Source: Echinometra lucunter (lineage: Eukaryota; Echinodermata; Echinoidea; Camarodonta; Echinometridae). From it: a stretch of DNA of 64,000 nucleotides. Every line of letters begins with the position of its first letter. Positions within the stretch are counted from its first letter, which is position 1. The notes under the pieces are model-generated. The model was given only the letters and a program-made list of their open reading frames with translations, made no database searches and was not told where the DNA came from. Position numbers and translations under genes: made by a program. Below are positions 1-11,200 of the stretch, piece by piece. The DNA lies in assembly GCA_029962745.1 (NCBI GenBank), contig CM057171.1:1764135-1828134 (forward strand), in the 5' to 3' direction.

Positions 1-1317
1 ACTGTACAGGCTATCAAAAACCACATCACAGTGACAAGGGAAGAAAATGTCAAGTCCTGTACCATGCTGGACGAAAAGGTAGGTGATGTTATCACAGCAT
101 TTGAGGATTCTCTGGAGAACCTTACAAAACAAAAGGACGAGCTTATCAAGAAACTGCATAAGTGCAAAGAGGAAATTGCAGGAAGCTTACAGGACATAGA
201 AGAATGTGACCTGAAACTGCTCAATGGTATCAATTCTGCCAGCAATTTAATCGCCAAGGGAGCTGCAGGATTCTTGGAAGGAGAGTCTTTGGTTGTGCAT
301 CAGAGACTATGTACCGAGTTGAGAGAGCTGATGAACAAAGCTGACTGCGATGATAAGATACCAAGAGACATCACTGAACAAGCTGAAAGCATCAAGTTCA
401 CCAGATCTCAAAGTCAACAAGACCTCATATTGGGAAAACTCATCCTTCCAGGAATGGATAGTGAGGCTGCTTCAGCAAACCTTCCTAGAACCCTTGAGCC
501 AACTCATGGTGACGAACCGTGGAACTTGAAGAAGATACATTCACTATCCACGTTAGGTAGTGGGGTGTCTGATATGGCACCAACACCAGACGGCAGAATG
601 GCTGTGTGTTACAATGGACGAGGTGTAGATCTCTTTACCGTTAATGGGCTACAAGATACAGTCTTTAAGACTGAGGGAATAAAGCAAATAAGTTTTTTGT
701 CAGATGGTAGATGCTCAGTCATTGGCACTGATGGAAAGTTTTCTATGTACTCAGCGAAGTTTGAGAAAGTCCCTAGCCCAGAAGTATGTAAAGCAAACTA
801 CGTCAGTGTATCATCCAAGGTCAATGAAATATTACTTTGCAGTTCTAATCCAGGAAGGACTATGTGGTCATTGTACACACCAGATAAGAGAGAATTTTCC
901 CCAGATTTTTACAAAAATCCTTCATATTTTCGTCCACATTCTCTTCCAGTACGTCGTATGAATCATAGACCGTTTTATGTATTTACAAGTTATAATTATT
1001 TACTTTATAATAACAGTAATCAGTATCACATTAAAGTAGTCAACGACAAATTCCAAGAAATCAATGCAGTCCTAATAAAAGGTGATGTTCCAGCCTCAGC
1101 CGTCCTAGAGGATGACAGTATCTTAATTGGATGGGTGAAAGGAGGCAATGTCACAGTGGACCTTTATACCTATCATCTAAGATATGTTAGGACAGTGCTT
1201 CAAGATTTCAAAATCTATCGTGGCTTTTACTTCCTCATAGCAGCATTTTCGACTGGCGAGATCGCAATAAGTGACGATAAACAATTACATGTATTTCGTA
1301 AAGATTACAAAGTGTAA
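1..1317 (+). CDS. TRIM-like protein, C-terminal part (5' end off the window)
   Basis: The reading frame is open from base 1 to a TAA at 1315-1317 (438 codons), so the gene starts left of the window; the first in-window start codon is not the real one. The product matches residues from about 206 to the end of the complete TRIM protein at 35488-37422. It has the end of the coiled-coil region (for example FLEGESLVVHQRLCTELREL, identical in both) and then the C-terminal domain with DMAPTPDGRMAVCY and FLSDGRCSVIG motifs, which looks like an NHL/TRIM2-type beta-propeller. The RING and B-boxes, which would give E3 ubiquitin ligase activity, must lie upstream. No intron is seen. The 3' flank (1318 to about 1490) is similar to that of the other copy, so the two are paralogues from a segmental duplication. 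Family assignment is firm; substrate and role (innate immunity is typical of such expansions) are inference. Confidence 0.88.
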   Translation, partial: TVQAIKNHITVTREENVKSCTMLDEKVGDVITAFEDSLENLTKQKDELIKKLHKCKEEIAGSLQDIEECDLKLLNGINSASNLIAKGAAGFLEGESLVVHQRLCTELRELMNKADCDDKIPRDITEQAESIKFTRSQSQQDLILGKLILPGMDSEAASANLPRTLEPTHGDEPWNLKKIHSLSTLGSGVSDMAPTPDGRMAVCYNGRGVDLFTVNGLQDTVFKTEGIKQISFLSDGRCSVIGTDGKFSMYSAKFEKVPSPEVCKANYVSVSSKVNEILLCSSNPGRTMWSLYTPDKREFSPDFYKNPSYFRPHSLPVRRMNHRPFYVFTSYNYLLYNNSNQYHIKVVNDKFQEINAVLIKGDVPASAVLEDDSILIGWVKGGNVTVDLYTYHLRYVRTVLQDFKIYRGFYFLIAAFSTGEIAISDDKQLHVFRKDYKV

Positions 1318-2260
1318 TTGAAGAAAGGCGTCACATGCAGTATGCGCAATGAATACTCTTAAAGACAATGAACTAATTTTGATTTTAGTCAATTGTGCAT
1401 CCAGACCTTGATGTCAAGAGGGAAAACATATCTCAGCTAATGATGATCCATGGCAAGTAAACCTTTCCTTATAGGCCCTTGTTTGACAAAGGTGTCATTT
1501 AAAGTGAGTTTCTATAAGTAAAAAGATCTTACAATTGAAATAGGAAGAAATTTGCTAAAAATTTGTAGCGTTTATTTCTACATTTTGATATCTATACCAG
1601 GAGGAATAAAATGCTCTGCTTGCTCCTCCTTCTACATAAAGTGTTTATAGTCACAGACTTGTGAAGTAAATTATTACATTAAAGGTATTATGACACTAAG
1701 CTGTAACTAAATGTTGTTGACGTATGGCCTTAGTAATTCTGAAGTGTACTCATAATCTTTATGGGTTTACCGTAATATATTGATGGTGCATTTTCATGTT
1801 TTAGACCTATTATTCATTTGGATATGGATTTGTCCAAATATGTTTACATTCTCTGTTCCTCTACATTAGTCATTGGGAGCATGCGCATTGCAAAATACTA
1901 TCATTATAATGCAAATATTGGAAACACAACATAAATAACAACGTAAAAACAGGCAAAACACATTTTGCACATTTAGAATTATGTCTAGACTATTTATTTA
2001 AAAAAGGTCACTATGAATGGTTACAGATGTCACTTTACTTATTATTGTTGACTTAGAACGAGGACTCAACTCAACACAATGCAATATTTATCAGCTAAGC
2101 CATATTCTCACCATAATATACAAAACCTGTTAGTTCCCTTGCAATGCTTATAAGCCTGTTATCTTTGGTCAACATTACAAAACCAAAATAACTGTATGAA
2201 TCTATTGCTTAAATAAGCATGATAAGAGCAAGAATATAAGGATATTATTTTGTTGTATTC
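1318..2260. other. 3' flank of TRIM gene, AT-rich, no gene seen
   Basis: Non-coding AT-rich DNA. The first 170 bases share blocks with the flank downstream of the TRIM gene at 35488 (for example GACAATGAACTA and ATCCAGACCTTGATGTCA), so this is probably 3' UTR and duplicated flank. Nothing else is recognised. Confidence 0.6.
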
Positions 2261-2261
2261 T

Positions 2262-3145
2262 GAATTAATGCAAAAGTCGTGAAAATTATCATTTATATCT
2301 GGTCGGAAATAATATGTGTTTCATTATTATTTTCAGATAACACTGTACATTGTAAATAAATCATAATTCTGAGAAGCATGCATGTAAAAAATAATGTAAA
2401 TCTGCTGTTGAGTGAGTAACGCATTAATGAATGAATGCAAAAGACGTAAAATTATCATTTTATCTCGTCGAAAGTATATTATGTGTTTAGTTCCTATTTT
2501 CAGATGTTAACAATGTACATTACAGAGATATAATTCTGAGGAGCGTGCATGTGAAAAAAATGAATGTAAATCTGCTGAATGAGTGATGCTAAAGCCGTAA
2601 AATTATAATTTTATCTCGTTGAAAGTAAATATTATGTGTTTCATTATTATCTTCAGATGTTTAACACTGTACATTGTAAATATATAATTCTGAGAAGCGT
2701 GCATATAAAAAATGAATGCAAATCTGCTGAATGAGTAATGCAAAAAGGGTACAATTATAATTTTATCTCGTTGAAAGTATGTGTTTCATTATCTTGAGAT
2801 GTTTAACAATGTACATTGTAAATATATCATTCTGAGAAGCGTGCATGTACAAAAAATGATTTAAATATACTGTTGCGTAATACATTTTATCTCGTCGAAA
2901 GTATAATGTGTTTCATTATTATCTTCAGATGATAACAATGTACATTACAGAGATATAATTCTGAGAAGTGTGCATGTAAAAAATAATGTAAATCCGCTGT
3001 TGAGTAAGTAATGCAAAAGCCGTAGAATTATCATTATATCTAGTCGAAATTATCATTTTTAGATTTTAACACTGTACAATGTAATATATAATTCTGAGAA
3101 GGGTGCATGGTAGAAAAAAAATCAAATCTACTTTTGAGTGAGTAT
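2262..3145. repeat. Degenerate tandem repeat, about 145 bp unit, six copies
   Basis: Six successive units are marked by ATTCTGAGAAG-like motifs at about 2366, 2533, 2686, 2829, 2957 and 3090 (spacings 167, 153, 143, 128 and 133). Each unit carries the same order of blocks: ATCTCGTCGAAAGTA, TGTTTCATTATTATCTTCAGAT, AACANTGTACATT, ATTCTGAGAAG, GTGCATGTA and AAATCTGCTG. Divergence between units is moderate. No open frame runs through the array. Confidence 0.85.
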
Positions 3146-3283
3146 ATATTACAGGAAATAGTACAGACACAACAGTAATTTCAATTTCTCTATTTTTTAT
3201 GTATATCTGTACCTCTGTAAAAATATATTTCTTGTCATCTCCACCATGTCTACTGAAAATGAATGAGTTTTCCTACAATGTAC

Positions 3284-3285
<2 letters not shown>

Positions 3286-3340
<55 letters not shown>
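3286..3340. repeat. (TA)n microsatellite
   Basis: About 55 bases of pure TA directly adjoining the left end of the inverted-repeat element at 3341. A second (TA)n tract (3884-3917) lies just past its right end. Confidence 0.95.
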
Positions 3341-3343
<3 letters not shown>

Positions 3344-3828
3344 GTGACTGAAGAAGGAGGCGGCGGGACGTTGTTAGTATGTTCACTCTGCCTTTATTAT
3401 GCCGAGCTTTCGACCCTGTGACAGGTCTTCCTCAGGGCTTGAGATACAAAACAAAAATTAACCAATTGCAAGCATGCAACAAAACAACGAAATGAACACA
3501 GCATTAGAACACAAATACAAACGTAAATAACAGAAAACGGTGTTAGCAATTGCACAGTCTTTTTAAGTTACAGTTAAATTAAAATCAAAGTGTTAGATCA
3601 AAGTGAAGAGACGAACGGAAAGTGTAAATCATATAACTCAAAGAGTATGATCATAACAATACTAACTAGTTACCTGAATTTTGGCAGTAGGGAGGAGTTG
3701 GGAATTGGTTAATTTTTGTTTTGTATCAAGCCCTGAGGAAGACCTGTCACAGGGTCGAAAGCTCGGCTTAATAAAGGCAAAGTGAACATACTAGCAACGT
3801 CCCGCCGCCTCCTTCTTCAGTCACAACT
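3341..3828. mobile_element. Inverted-repeat element with hammerhead-like motifs (Penelope-like?)
   Basis: The left arm 3341-3466 is repeated in reverse complement at 3704-3828 with only a few differences; both arms begin GTTGTGACTGAAGAAGGAGG read from outside. About 237 bases of unrelated sequence separate them. Each arm contains CCCTGAGGAAGACCTGT followed by CAGGGTCGAAAGCTCGG (plus strand 3731-3765; minus strand about 3402-3437). CUGANGA, a stem able to pair GACC with GGGUC, and GAAA are the core elements of hammerhead ribozymes, which are known from Penelope-like retroelement termini. The element sits between two TA tracts. No protein of such an element is present. Assignment to Penelope is inference. 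Confidence 0.6.
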
Positions 3829-3883
3829 ATAATTTTTACATACGATGCAGCACCCATCACGTACGTGGCCGAAGCACTTTCAC

Positions 3884-3917
<34 letters not shown>
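3884..3917. repeat. (TA)n microsatellite
   Basis: Short pure TA tract, right-hand partner of the one at 3286-3340. Confidence 0.9.
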
Positions 3918-3919
<2 letters not shown>

Positions 3920-4390
3920 GTATATGTATATAAGAGCATGGCTAAGAGTTAAACATGAATATATTTCCTAAAACTTTTCAGTAATGTATTTTCTTTAATG
4001 ATAAGTGAGTTATAATTCAAAACCTGAACTTCCTGTTGATTGGATCACGTGTCAGGATCCGAATAGTAAGTTCGGAATTTGAATTATAACTCAGTAATTA
4101 TTGAACTTAGACCGAATGAATAATAACTGTCATGATTTTATTTTCTTACATGTTAGCCCAACGTACATGATAAGCTTTATTAATGGGCCAAGTGTAATGT
4201 ATATCGCACTTTTGACTATTCTCCATGATATAATGATTCATGAGGTAATAACGAGGTCACTTATTCGCTGTTTTGGTCATTGGCTTGCAGCTCTATCTTA
4301 GCCCAAACAAAGCTTTGCAGCCTTTAATAGGAGATACACCCATACAGAGATGTACATCACTATATGGACACATCCGACGATGGTTTGTCA

Positions 4391-7300
4391 TCATTCACTT
4401 ATTTGAGCTTCTTGTGGGCGATGTATAAGCCCAAATTCGGCCTCGAAGCAGCCCATTCTTTCTCCATCACCATCATAGATTGAAAATCGGAGCTTGTATG
4501 AACCCTGTAGTTTGAAATAATAAGAATAAAAATAACATAATTTGTTTGTCAAAGCTAGTAAGCTCATGCATAAAGAATACGTGTGTCATATTGTCATAAT
4601 GTTGTACATTCTTTATTTTCCATTTTTGATAAAGGCTTTTCAACTGTTCATTCGTGATTTTTGTTTTGGATCTGTTACTGGTGCCGTAGAGGTGCCGTAG
4701 AAGTGCCGTAGCTATAGCCGAGTGGTTGAAGGCGCTTGACTGGAGATGTGAGGATTGGTGGTTCGATCCCCCGCACGGCACTTATGCCCTTGAGCAAGGC
4801 ATGAAGTCACAGAAACTCCCCACTTCCGGGAGAGGCCGTAATCCTCCAAAGTAGACTTAGAACATGGCAATTCGTAAACGCCGAGGATCCCAACACTGAA
4901 AGAGACTGTACAAAGTGAATGGCAACGACTTGGCTATTGGTCCCAATAGGTCCCCATTGAAACCAGTTGTCAGAATTGTTCCCCACTGAAACCAATTGGT
5001 TCCAATTGTTCTAATTGAACCAACTGACAATTGGTCCCAATTGAAACCAACTGTCCCACTAAAATCCCATTGGACCAATTGGGACCGATGGCTGGTAGGA
5101 ATAAGACGTCAACCGAAATCTAATTGTGACCAATTTAAACCTATTAAGACCCATTGCTACCAAATGAAACCAATTGAACACCAATTGAAATTCAATGGAT
5201 GTTCAGTTGGTTTCGATTGGTTTTTTTCATCTCGGGTGGCTTATCTTTATACGCAAATATATGAAAGAAATTTCTTGCCTGTACCCGAGGCAAGAACATC
5301 CGCTGTTATGATGTCTGTTCTATATGAGTTTTTAAGGGTACGTCAGAGACGGACAAGTCGTTGCCATTCACTTTGTACAGTCTCGCTCAGCGGCGGGATC
5401 CTCGGTGATTACTCAATGCCGCGTTCTACTTTCGGGGATTACGGCCTCTCCCGGGTAGTGGCCGTAGTGGGGAGTTTCACTGAGACTGATGTGTCAATTA
5501 AAATTAACCCGCATGCTACTGAATTCTTCAATGTACATAATGGTATTAAGACCATCACCCAGTTCCCCTACCCAGGGGGTCAGTGTTGATACTGACACCA
5601 ACTGCCACCAACGTGTGCAGGTGTGTTCAGTGTGTTGTGTGTGCATGTGTTTGTTTCGGTAATGTGATTATATTGCTGTAGAGGTTTGAAAGGCGCTTGA
5701 CTGGAGACTCGAGAATCGGGGGTTCGGTACCTGGCACGGCGGCACGGCACTTACGCCCCTTGAGGAAGGCATTTTGTCTACATTGCTCTTTTATCTTACA
5801 TCAAATAAATTGACGTGCCATAGACACATTGATACCAACGTGTGGATGTGCTTTGTTTTGCTTTAAAAGAGTTATTGGCCTGATATCTGTCCCTTTGGTG
5901 TGACCAGGTTGTTGTTACCAATAGTTCTTACCTTGATGAGATTTCGAAGAAAACTGCTAGGAAGATCCCTATCTCTTATATGGATCACGAACGGAACGTC
6001 CTCCCTAGACGAGTACGAGCCGGGGATCGGAGGACAGGTACATGTGAACCCGTTGTCGATGATCTCCGATGGACATCCTCTGTAGTCGATGACGTTGTCT
6101 ATGATGTTGCACAGATCGACACGGCTTGATATCAGAATCGTGAAAGGAAGACAGAAAATATGACATGTACAAGATGATAGGTGAGAAGGCACATGCATGC
6201 GGAGAAACCTGAGGGGTGCAGGGGCGATTACCTGGCTTTGATTCTCCCGAAGGGGAAAAATGTTTTCTTTACAGATTTGGGCACTTTCTCTGTTCGGGAA
6301 GGGTATTGAAAAAAGCTATATTATAGTATTATTTAATACAGTGTATTTATTTATTGTTCCAGTGTTCACAACATCAGGCATGACACTCAGAAAACGAGAA
6401 GAATGAAACATGTTCAAGGTATACAACGGATGTAAGGAAGAAATACTGATTACAAACATGATTCTGAATTGCATTTGGTTATAATGACTTGCTTTTATTG
6501 AATTACATAATTAAGTTGTGTTCTGGAATAATTATGAAATCTCTATTCACATAAAGAAAAACAGTAGAGATGGATGGCAGTCATAATCTTTCTACCTGTA
6601 AAGAAACTTTCGGGGTGTGTCGACGGCCCACAAAAAATGAAAATCCATATTTTTTCGAACCTTTAATTTGCCTTGTCGGCAGCTTTGGCTACCCCCCCCC
6701 CCCCATTGAAGATGGTCGAGTGACGCCCCCTCGGGTTTATGGTTCATGTTATGTAATTCTAGGTCTCTCTGTCTCTCACCATAAATTTCCGTCAGGGCAA
6801 TAAGGCGTTATGTCAAACCATGTATGACCGAACCACCCGAAATCGAAGCGACGAGCCACCGTGATCTCAGCCGTGATCGTCTGAGAGATTTCACGAACGA
6901 TCTCGAGGTCGAGAGCCACTTCTATGGTGCCGGGGACGATGACCGGGTGAGGTGTGACATTGAAGTGATTGAATCGAACAGTCGCATTCACGTCTGAGAA
7001 AATATCAAGATAAGAGAAGACAAATCAGCTACCATTCGGTGGGCAGTAGCCTGCAGTACGACCGTATGCATGCTCCGACGACAGGTGTTCTGCAGCCAAA
7101 CCCCAAACGAATTATCTTCAAGGCAGCTTAGGGAACCCCCGGGAACCAAAATTTAATATAACCACTGATATGTAAGAAAATAATCTGGAAATCTCATTGG
7201 CTGAGATTTGTGAAGCCGCCCGACCGTCACATGACCACTCTGAAGTACTATTCTACGAACTTAAAATGCTGGAATTTTCAGCTCTTAACTGCATAAATCG

Positions 7301-10295
7301 TCAAATAGAAGGCTTTTGACCAAGATTTCGCCCATAATCATGATTGAAATGAATACGTCTAATTTTCATACAAAGTCATTGAGGTTTTGAAATATCCAGA
7401 TTCTTTTTCATACAGATCAGTGAAATGTCACCCTAAACCTCAACCTAAACCTAAGAGTAAAACCTTATTGCAGCCCTGATCCTAAAAATTTTGAACACTT
7501 GAAGAAATTAAACCCGTGGAGCAATGAACTCTTGCAGCCTATTTGTCCTTTGAGGAAAAGCTTACATTTTTGTGAAACACTTGTCTTATCCTACATTCAA
7601 ATTTCTTTTAAAAGCAGTCTTGCATGCATGGTCAAAGTTTAAAAGTGTAAATTTTGTATTAAAAGGGTAAGAATAATATGTATACCGGGTAGAGCACATA
7701 CAAAAAGGTCCTTATAGTCACATTTTTCTGGCATATGATTATCTGAATACGAAGAACTTATGATCACCAAGGCCGTAAGCAGAAATTTTTTTCTGGGGGG
7801 GGGGGGGAGGGAGGGCAAGGATACGATTTTTTTTTCGAAGAAACATGCAAGAGCCTTTTGCATATTTGAAATAGAAATTTTAGGAATCTTGTGCACACTT
7901 TGGGGTGATTTTAGGAAAAATTTCAGTAAAAAATTAAGGCTTTAACATTTCGGGGGTTGTGGTGGGGGACTGCCATCTCCCCCTCCCGCCCCCTCCCGCT
8001 GCATGTGGCCATGATGATCACTGCCATGATGGCAGTTTATGACCCAGATGGATCTTGAGTTCTGATTGAAAAAACTGTAGTACAAGAGCAACGGCCTTAA
8101 TTAAGTCAATTTAACTTGTTTACGTTGCAGGTAATAAAATGATTGCTTAAAATAGAAAAAAAGGGTCAACGAACCTATCCTTAGTGATAACCATGAATGT
8201 GCTTTCTGATATTCTAAGGCTGTACTAAGAAATGGATCCCCTTTCCCTTTTACAGTCATATCATTGATCACTTTATTTATACATTTGTTTATTTGTTTGT
8301 TTATTTACATATTCATTTATTTTTTTGTTTATTCAGTCAGTTTTTATTTTTGATTTGTGACTGGCAGCCAATGGCTGAATTCCTCACAATGTACATTTAA
8401 GATATACAAAGATACATCCAACATAACTGCTACAACAACATACTAAAATGATCTAATGAATAATCACAAATAAACAGAAAATATCTGGAAAAATACACGG
8501 AGAGAAATCATCATATTGATTATCCCAACATGACATTAATGATGTTAAGTAAATTGTGATAGCGATACAACAGGCAAAGCAATCTAACGTATCAATAGGA
8601 TGATACACTTTGGTTTCACAAAAGGGGGCAGTAGGCGGTGGTGCCCCCCCCCCCCCCACCATGCCTACCCTCCCTCCTCCCTGGAATGCGCCAGTGTATT
8701 CTTGGACGGTCAGACTAGCTGGATTATCTTCGCACAATAAATCTTGATAAGGAGTCAGTATTTTAGTTCCAGCTTCGTGGAAAGAAGAACTCCAGCGTGA
8801 CTCGGTTTAAGACTGAAATCAGGTAAGGAATTTTCGAAATGATTTTGAAAAATGTGATTTGTACCGACAAAGATTTGGATTTTGTTTTCACGTATTTTTT
8901 TTTCACTTAATGAACCCTATATTGTTTGTTTGTTTGTTTTTATGTCCGTTCAAAGCAACATCACATACATACATATTGGATATAAACGGTGGATAGCCCA
9001 GGTAGGTTGGTTGGGTTGATTTGGGGGGTTTAGCATGTTTAGAAACGCTTATCATTCATTTTATTACTAAATTAGACTATTTGCGCCCATTTCAGTCGTA
9101 TTAACAAAATACCACTGTTCTTCTATGGGGTCCGGGTGAAAAAACTGTTGCATACGAATTCTGATGATTACACAGCCATCTGGAAATTGCGCTTGAAGAA
9201 TACATACATTGTAAGAAACAAAACAAAACATTGCATTGAAAATATATGGTATGATTTTAAGTTCTAAACAACAATTAGCGACATCTATACTTCATATTCG
9301 ATGCATGTTGCAAGGGACAATTTGATCTTTTTGTCATTGATCTGTTTACATCAAGTCCAAATCTATTTTGGGGTGTCCTGAAATCCGTCTCGGACCACTT
9401 CAGAAGGTGGCCCGATATACATGTATACTGAAAAGTAAACTTAAAAGTAGCCTACACACTAAGAAATAATTGCACCTAAATGCAACACTGGCTGCACCTT
9501 TTTGGGTGCAATCTTGCACCCCGGACGAAAAAAGGTGCAAAAATGCACCTTTTTGTTCTTGTTTGCAACCTGAAATGCCCGTTTGCACCCTAAAAGGTGC
9601 AACTTTGCACCTTTAAGGTTGCAGAGATTTTTGCGTACAAAAAGGTGCGAATTTGCACCTTTTCTAAAAGGGTGCAAAATGCCCCTAATTGCACCTTTAA
9701 AGGTGTAAAACCTTGTAAAAGGTGCAAATTTGCACCCTACAAGGTGCTCCCAGTGTTGCATTTGAAAGGTGCAAGATTGCACCTTTTTTTCTTAGTGTGT
9801 AGGTTCAAGCGTTTATGTTTTAGGTGTTGGAGATTTAAATGGGTTGGTTGCACATAAATCTATCAAACTTCACTGATATAATCACATCGATATTCTGTTC
9901 TTCTTTCATATTTGAACATGAACATGAACACTATATACATAATTATAAATCGACATTTCCTACAAATTTATAAATAAAAAGAAATTAAACAGAATCAAAG
10001 CAGAACATAAAATAGTATTTGCAGCTGTTAATTGAGGAGATCGTTTTCACCTGTTTAACAAAAGTTTAAATCTATATATTCCTTTCCCCTTTTTTCCTTC
10101 AAGATTGAATATATGAACAAAACAAAAAAGTGCAACATGAACGATTGTCAATGAAAAGAAGAATAAATCTTCCTTACCGCCACAATCTTCAGCTGTGAAG
10201 TGATTGATGACATAGTTGAAATCAAACAGTGTGAAAGCCTCGGCTGACCCGCAGAGTATTCCCAGAGAAAACACGAGGAAATACGCAGACAACAT
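4391..10295 (-). CDS. GM2A-like: GM2 ganglioside activator-like protein 1 (four exons)
   Basis: Minus-strand exons are 10295-10178 (start ATG, phase 1), 6993-6780, 6124-5932 and 4504-4391 (TGA), all with GT-AG borders, joining to 212 residues. Residues 1-20 are a hydrophobic signal peptide (MLSAYFLVFSLGILCGSAEA). The mature protein has eight cysteines in the GM2A order, with the hallmark GCPSEIIDNGFTCTCPP in exon 3 and MGCFEAEFGL in exon 4, so four disulfides are expected. GM2A proteins are ML-superfamily lipid carriers that present glycolipids to lysosomal hydrolases; location should be lysosome or extracellular. Human GM2A is about 193 residues, so the length is normal. Introns hold mobile elements: a TGCACC foldback in intron 1, and a SINE plus a CAATTG foldback in intron 3. 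TTTCCCAAGACAG just before the ATG could be a splice acceptor for a 5' UTR exon. Ligand unknown. Confidence 0.88.
4690..4800 (+). repeat. tRNA-Ser-like SINE head
   Basis: An A-box-like TAGCCGAGTGG (about 4715) and a B box GGTTCGATCCC (about 4760) are spaced as in tRNA, followed by the non-tRNA tail GCACTTATGCCCTTGAGCAA. The short motif GTGCCGTAG occurs three times at the left edge. A decayed relative lies at 5672-5790. It lies in intron 3 of the GM2A-like gene, antisense to it. A functional tRNA is unlikely because stems are imperfect. Confidence 0.65.
4806..5485. mobile_element. Foldback element with CCAATTG-type internal iterations
   Basis: Arm 4806-4932 matches 5355-5485 in reverse complement (AAGTCGTTGCCATTCACTTT, GGATCCTCGG and GGATTACGGCCTCTCCCGG are shared blocks). 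The roughly 420-base interior is made largely of degenerate repeats of CCAATTG, TTGGTCCCAATTG and AACCAATTG in both orientations (4935-5220). No transposase is present. It lies in intron 3 of the GM2A-like gene. Confidence 0.8.
5672..5790 (+). repeat. Decayed copy of the tRNA-like SINE
   Basis: Shares GGCGCTTGACTGGAGA, GGTTCG, GCACGGCACTTACGCCC and TTGAGGAAGGCAT with the SINE at 4690-4800, but the A box is damaged. Confidence 0.6.
7765..8000. repeat. Poly-G containing interspersed repeat
   Basis: Starts near AAGGCCGTAAGCAGAAATT and contains a G run (7795-7807) and a C-rich end (7975-8000). The start resembles the GGCCGTACGCA terminus of the element at 26063-26303. It is in intron 1 of the GM2A-like gene 1. 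Exact ends are not resolved. Confidence 0.4.
9451..9803. mobile_element. Foldback MITE filled with AAGGTGCA/TGCACCTT iterations
   Basis: Ends are a 16 bp inverted repeat, CCTACACACTAAGAAA at 9451 and its complement ending at 9803. Between them nearly the whole 353 bases consist of degenerate GGTGCAA and TTGCACC units in both orientations at about 15-25 base spacing. No coding sequence. It lies in intron 1 of the minus-strand GM2A-like gene. Confidence 0.85.
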
Positions 10296-11022
10296 TGTTG
10301 CTGTCTTGGGAAAGAAAATAACAAAATTTCAGAATTTTATCATGGAATTTATAGAACTCGATTTTTTTCCTCCCATGCACCCCTTTCGTCTAATTAAGAT
10401 ATACAAATATATATGTAGCAATGGAAATGCACACCTGAAAAACCACCTGAGGTCGGGAAACTTGAGGTCGAGACACCTCAAGTCGAGAACGGGACTTAGA
10501 AAATTTTTAAAGCAAAATAGAGCCCGTACTATACTGTATACGTGTGCGGGCACGGACTATCGTACTTCATGGTAACCTCAATGTCGACAACGGGACTTAG
10601 AAAGTTTTGAGCAAAATAATATGCAGGCTAGGCCGGTATACCAGGGACCCATACCTACAGTACGGACTCTATTTTGCTCGAAATATTTCGTTGAATCATA
10701 CCGCTTCACATGTTATCACTTATCCCGATTGTTTTACAACTTTTATTTATTTTTCTGTGCGTTTATCATGATTATGTTGCTTCACTTATAATCATCTTGA
10801 TTTTGTTCTGTTGTCTTTAGTTTTGTCAAGTTGTCATCATTGTTATTTGTTTTATATTGTTTTGTTTTATTTATATAGCAAAAACAATAAATATGAGGAA
10901 AGCCAAGTAGCCGAAAGCTTATCTACAATTTAGTGATCCTGCATCATCTTGTACCGTATACCTTTTTCTCACGCATACATAATGGTACAACCGGCCGGTA
11001 CATACATTCCAACCTCTCCAGC

Positions 11023-11200
<178 letters not shown>

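Noticed and set aside
4700..4775. Functional tRNA gene
   Set aside because: Boxes A and B are present but acceptor and anticodon stems do not pair well, a SINE-type tail follows and a second decayed copy is nearby.
4996..5589. Open frame of 197 codons
   Set aside because: It runs through the CCAATTG foldback element and its arms; composition follows the repeat and nothing resembles a protein family.
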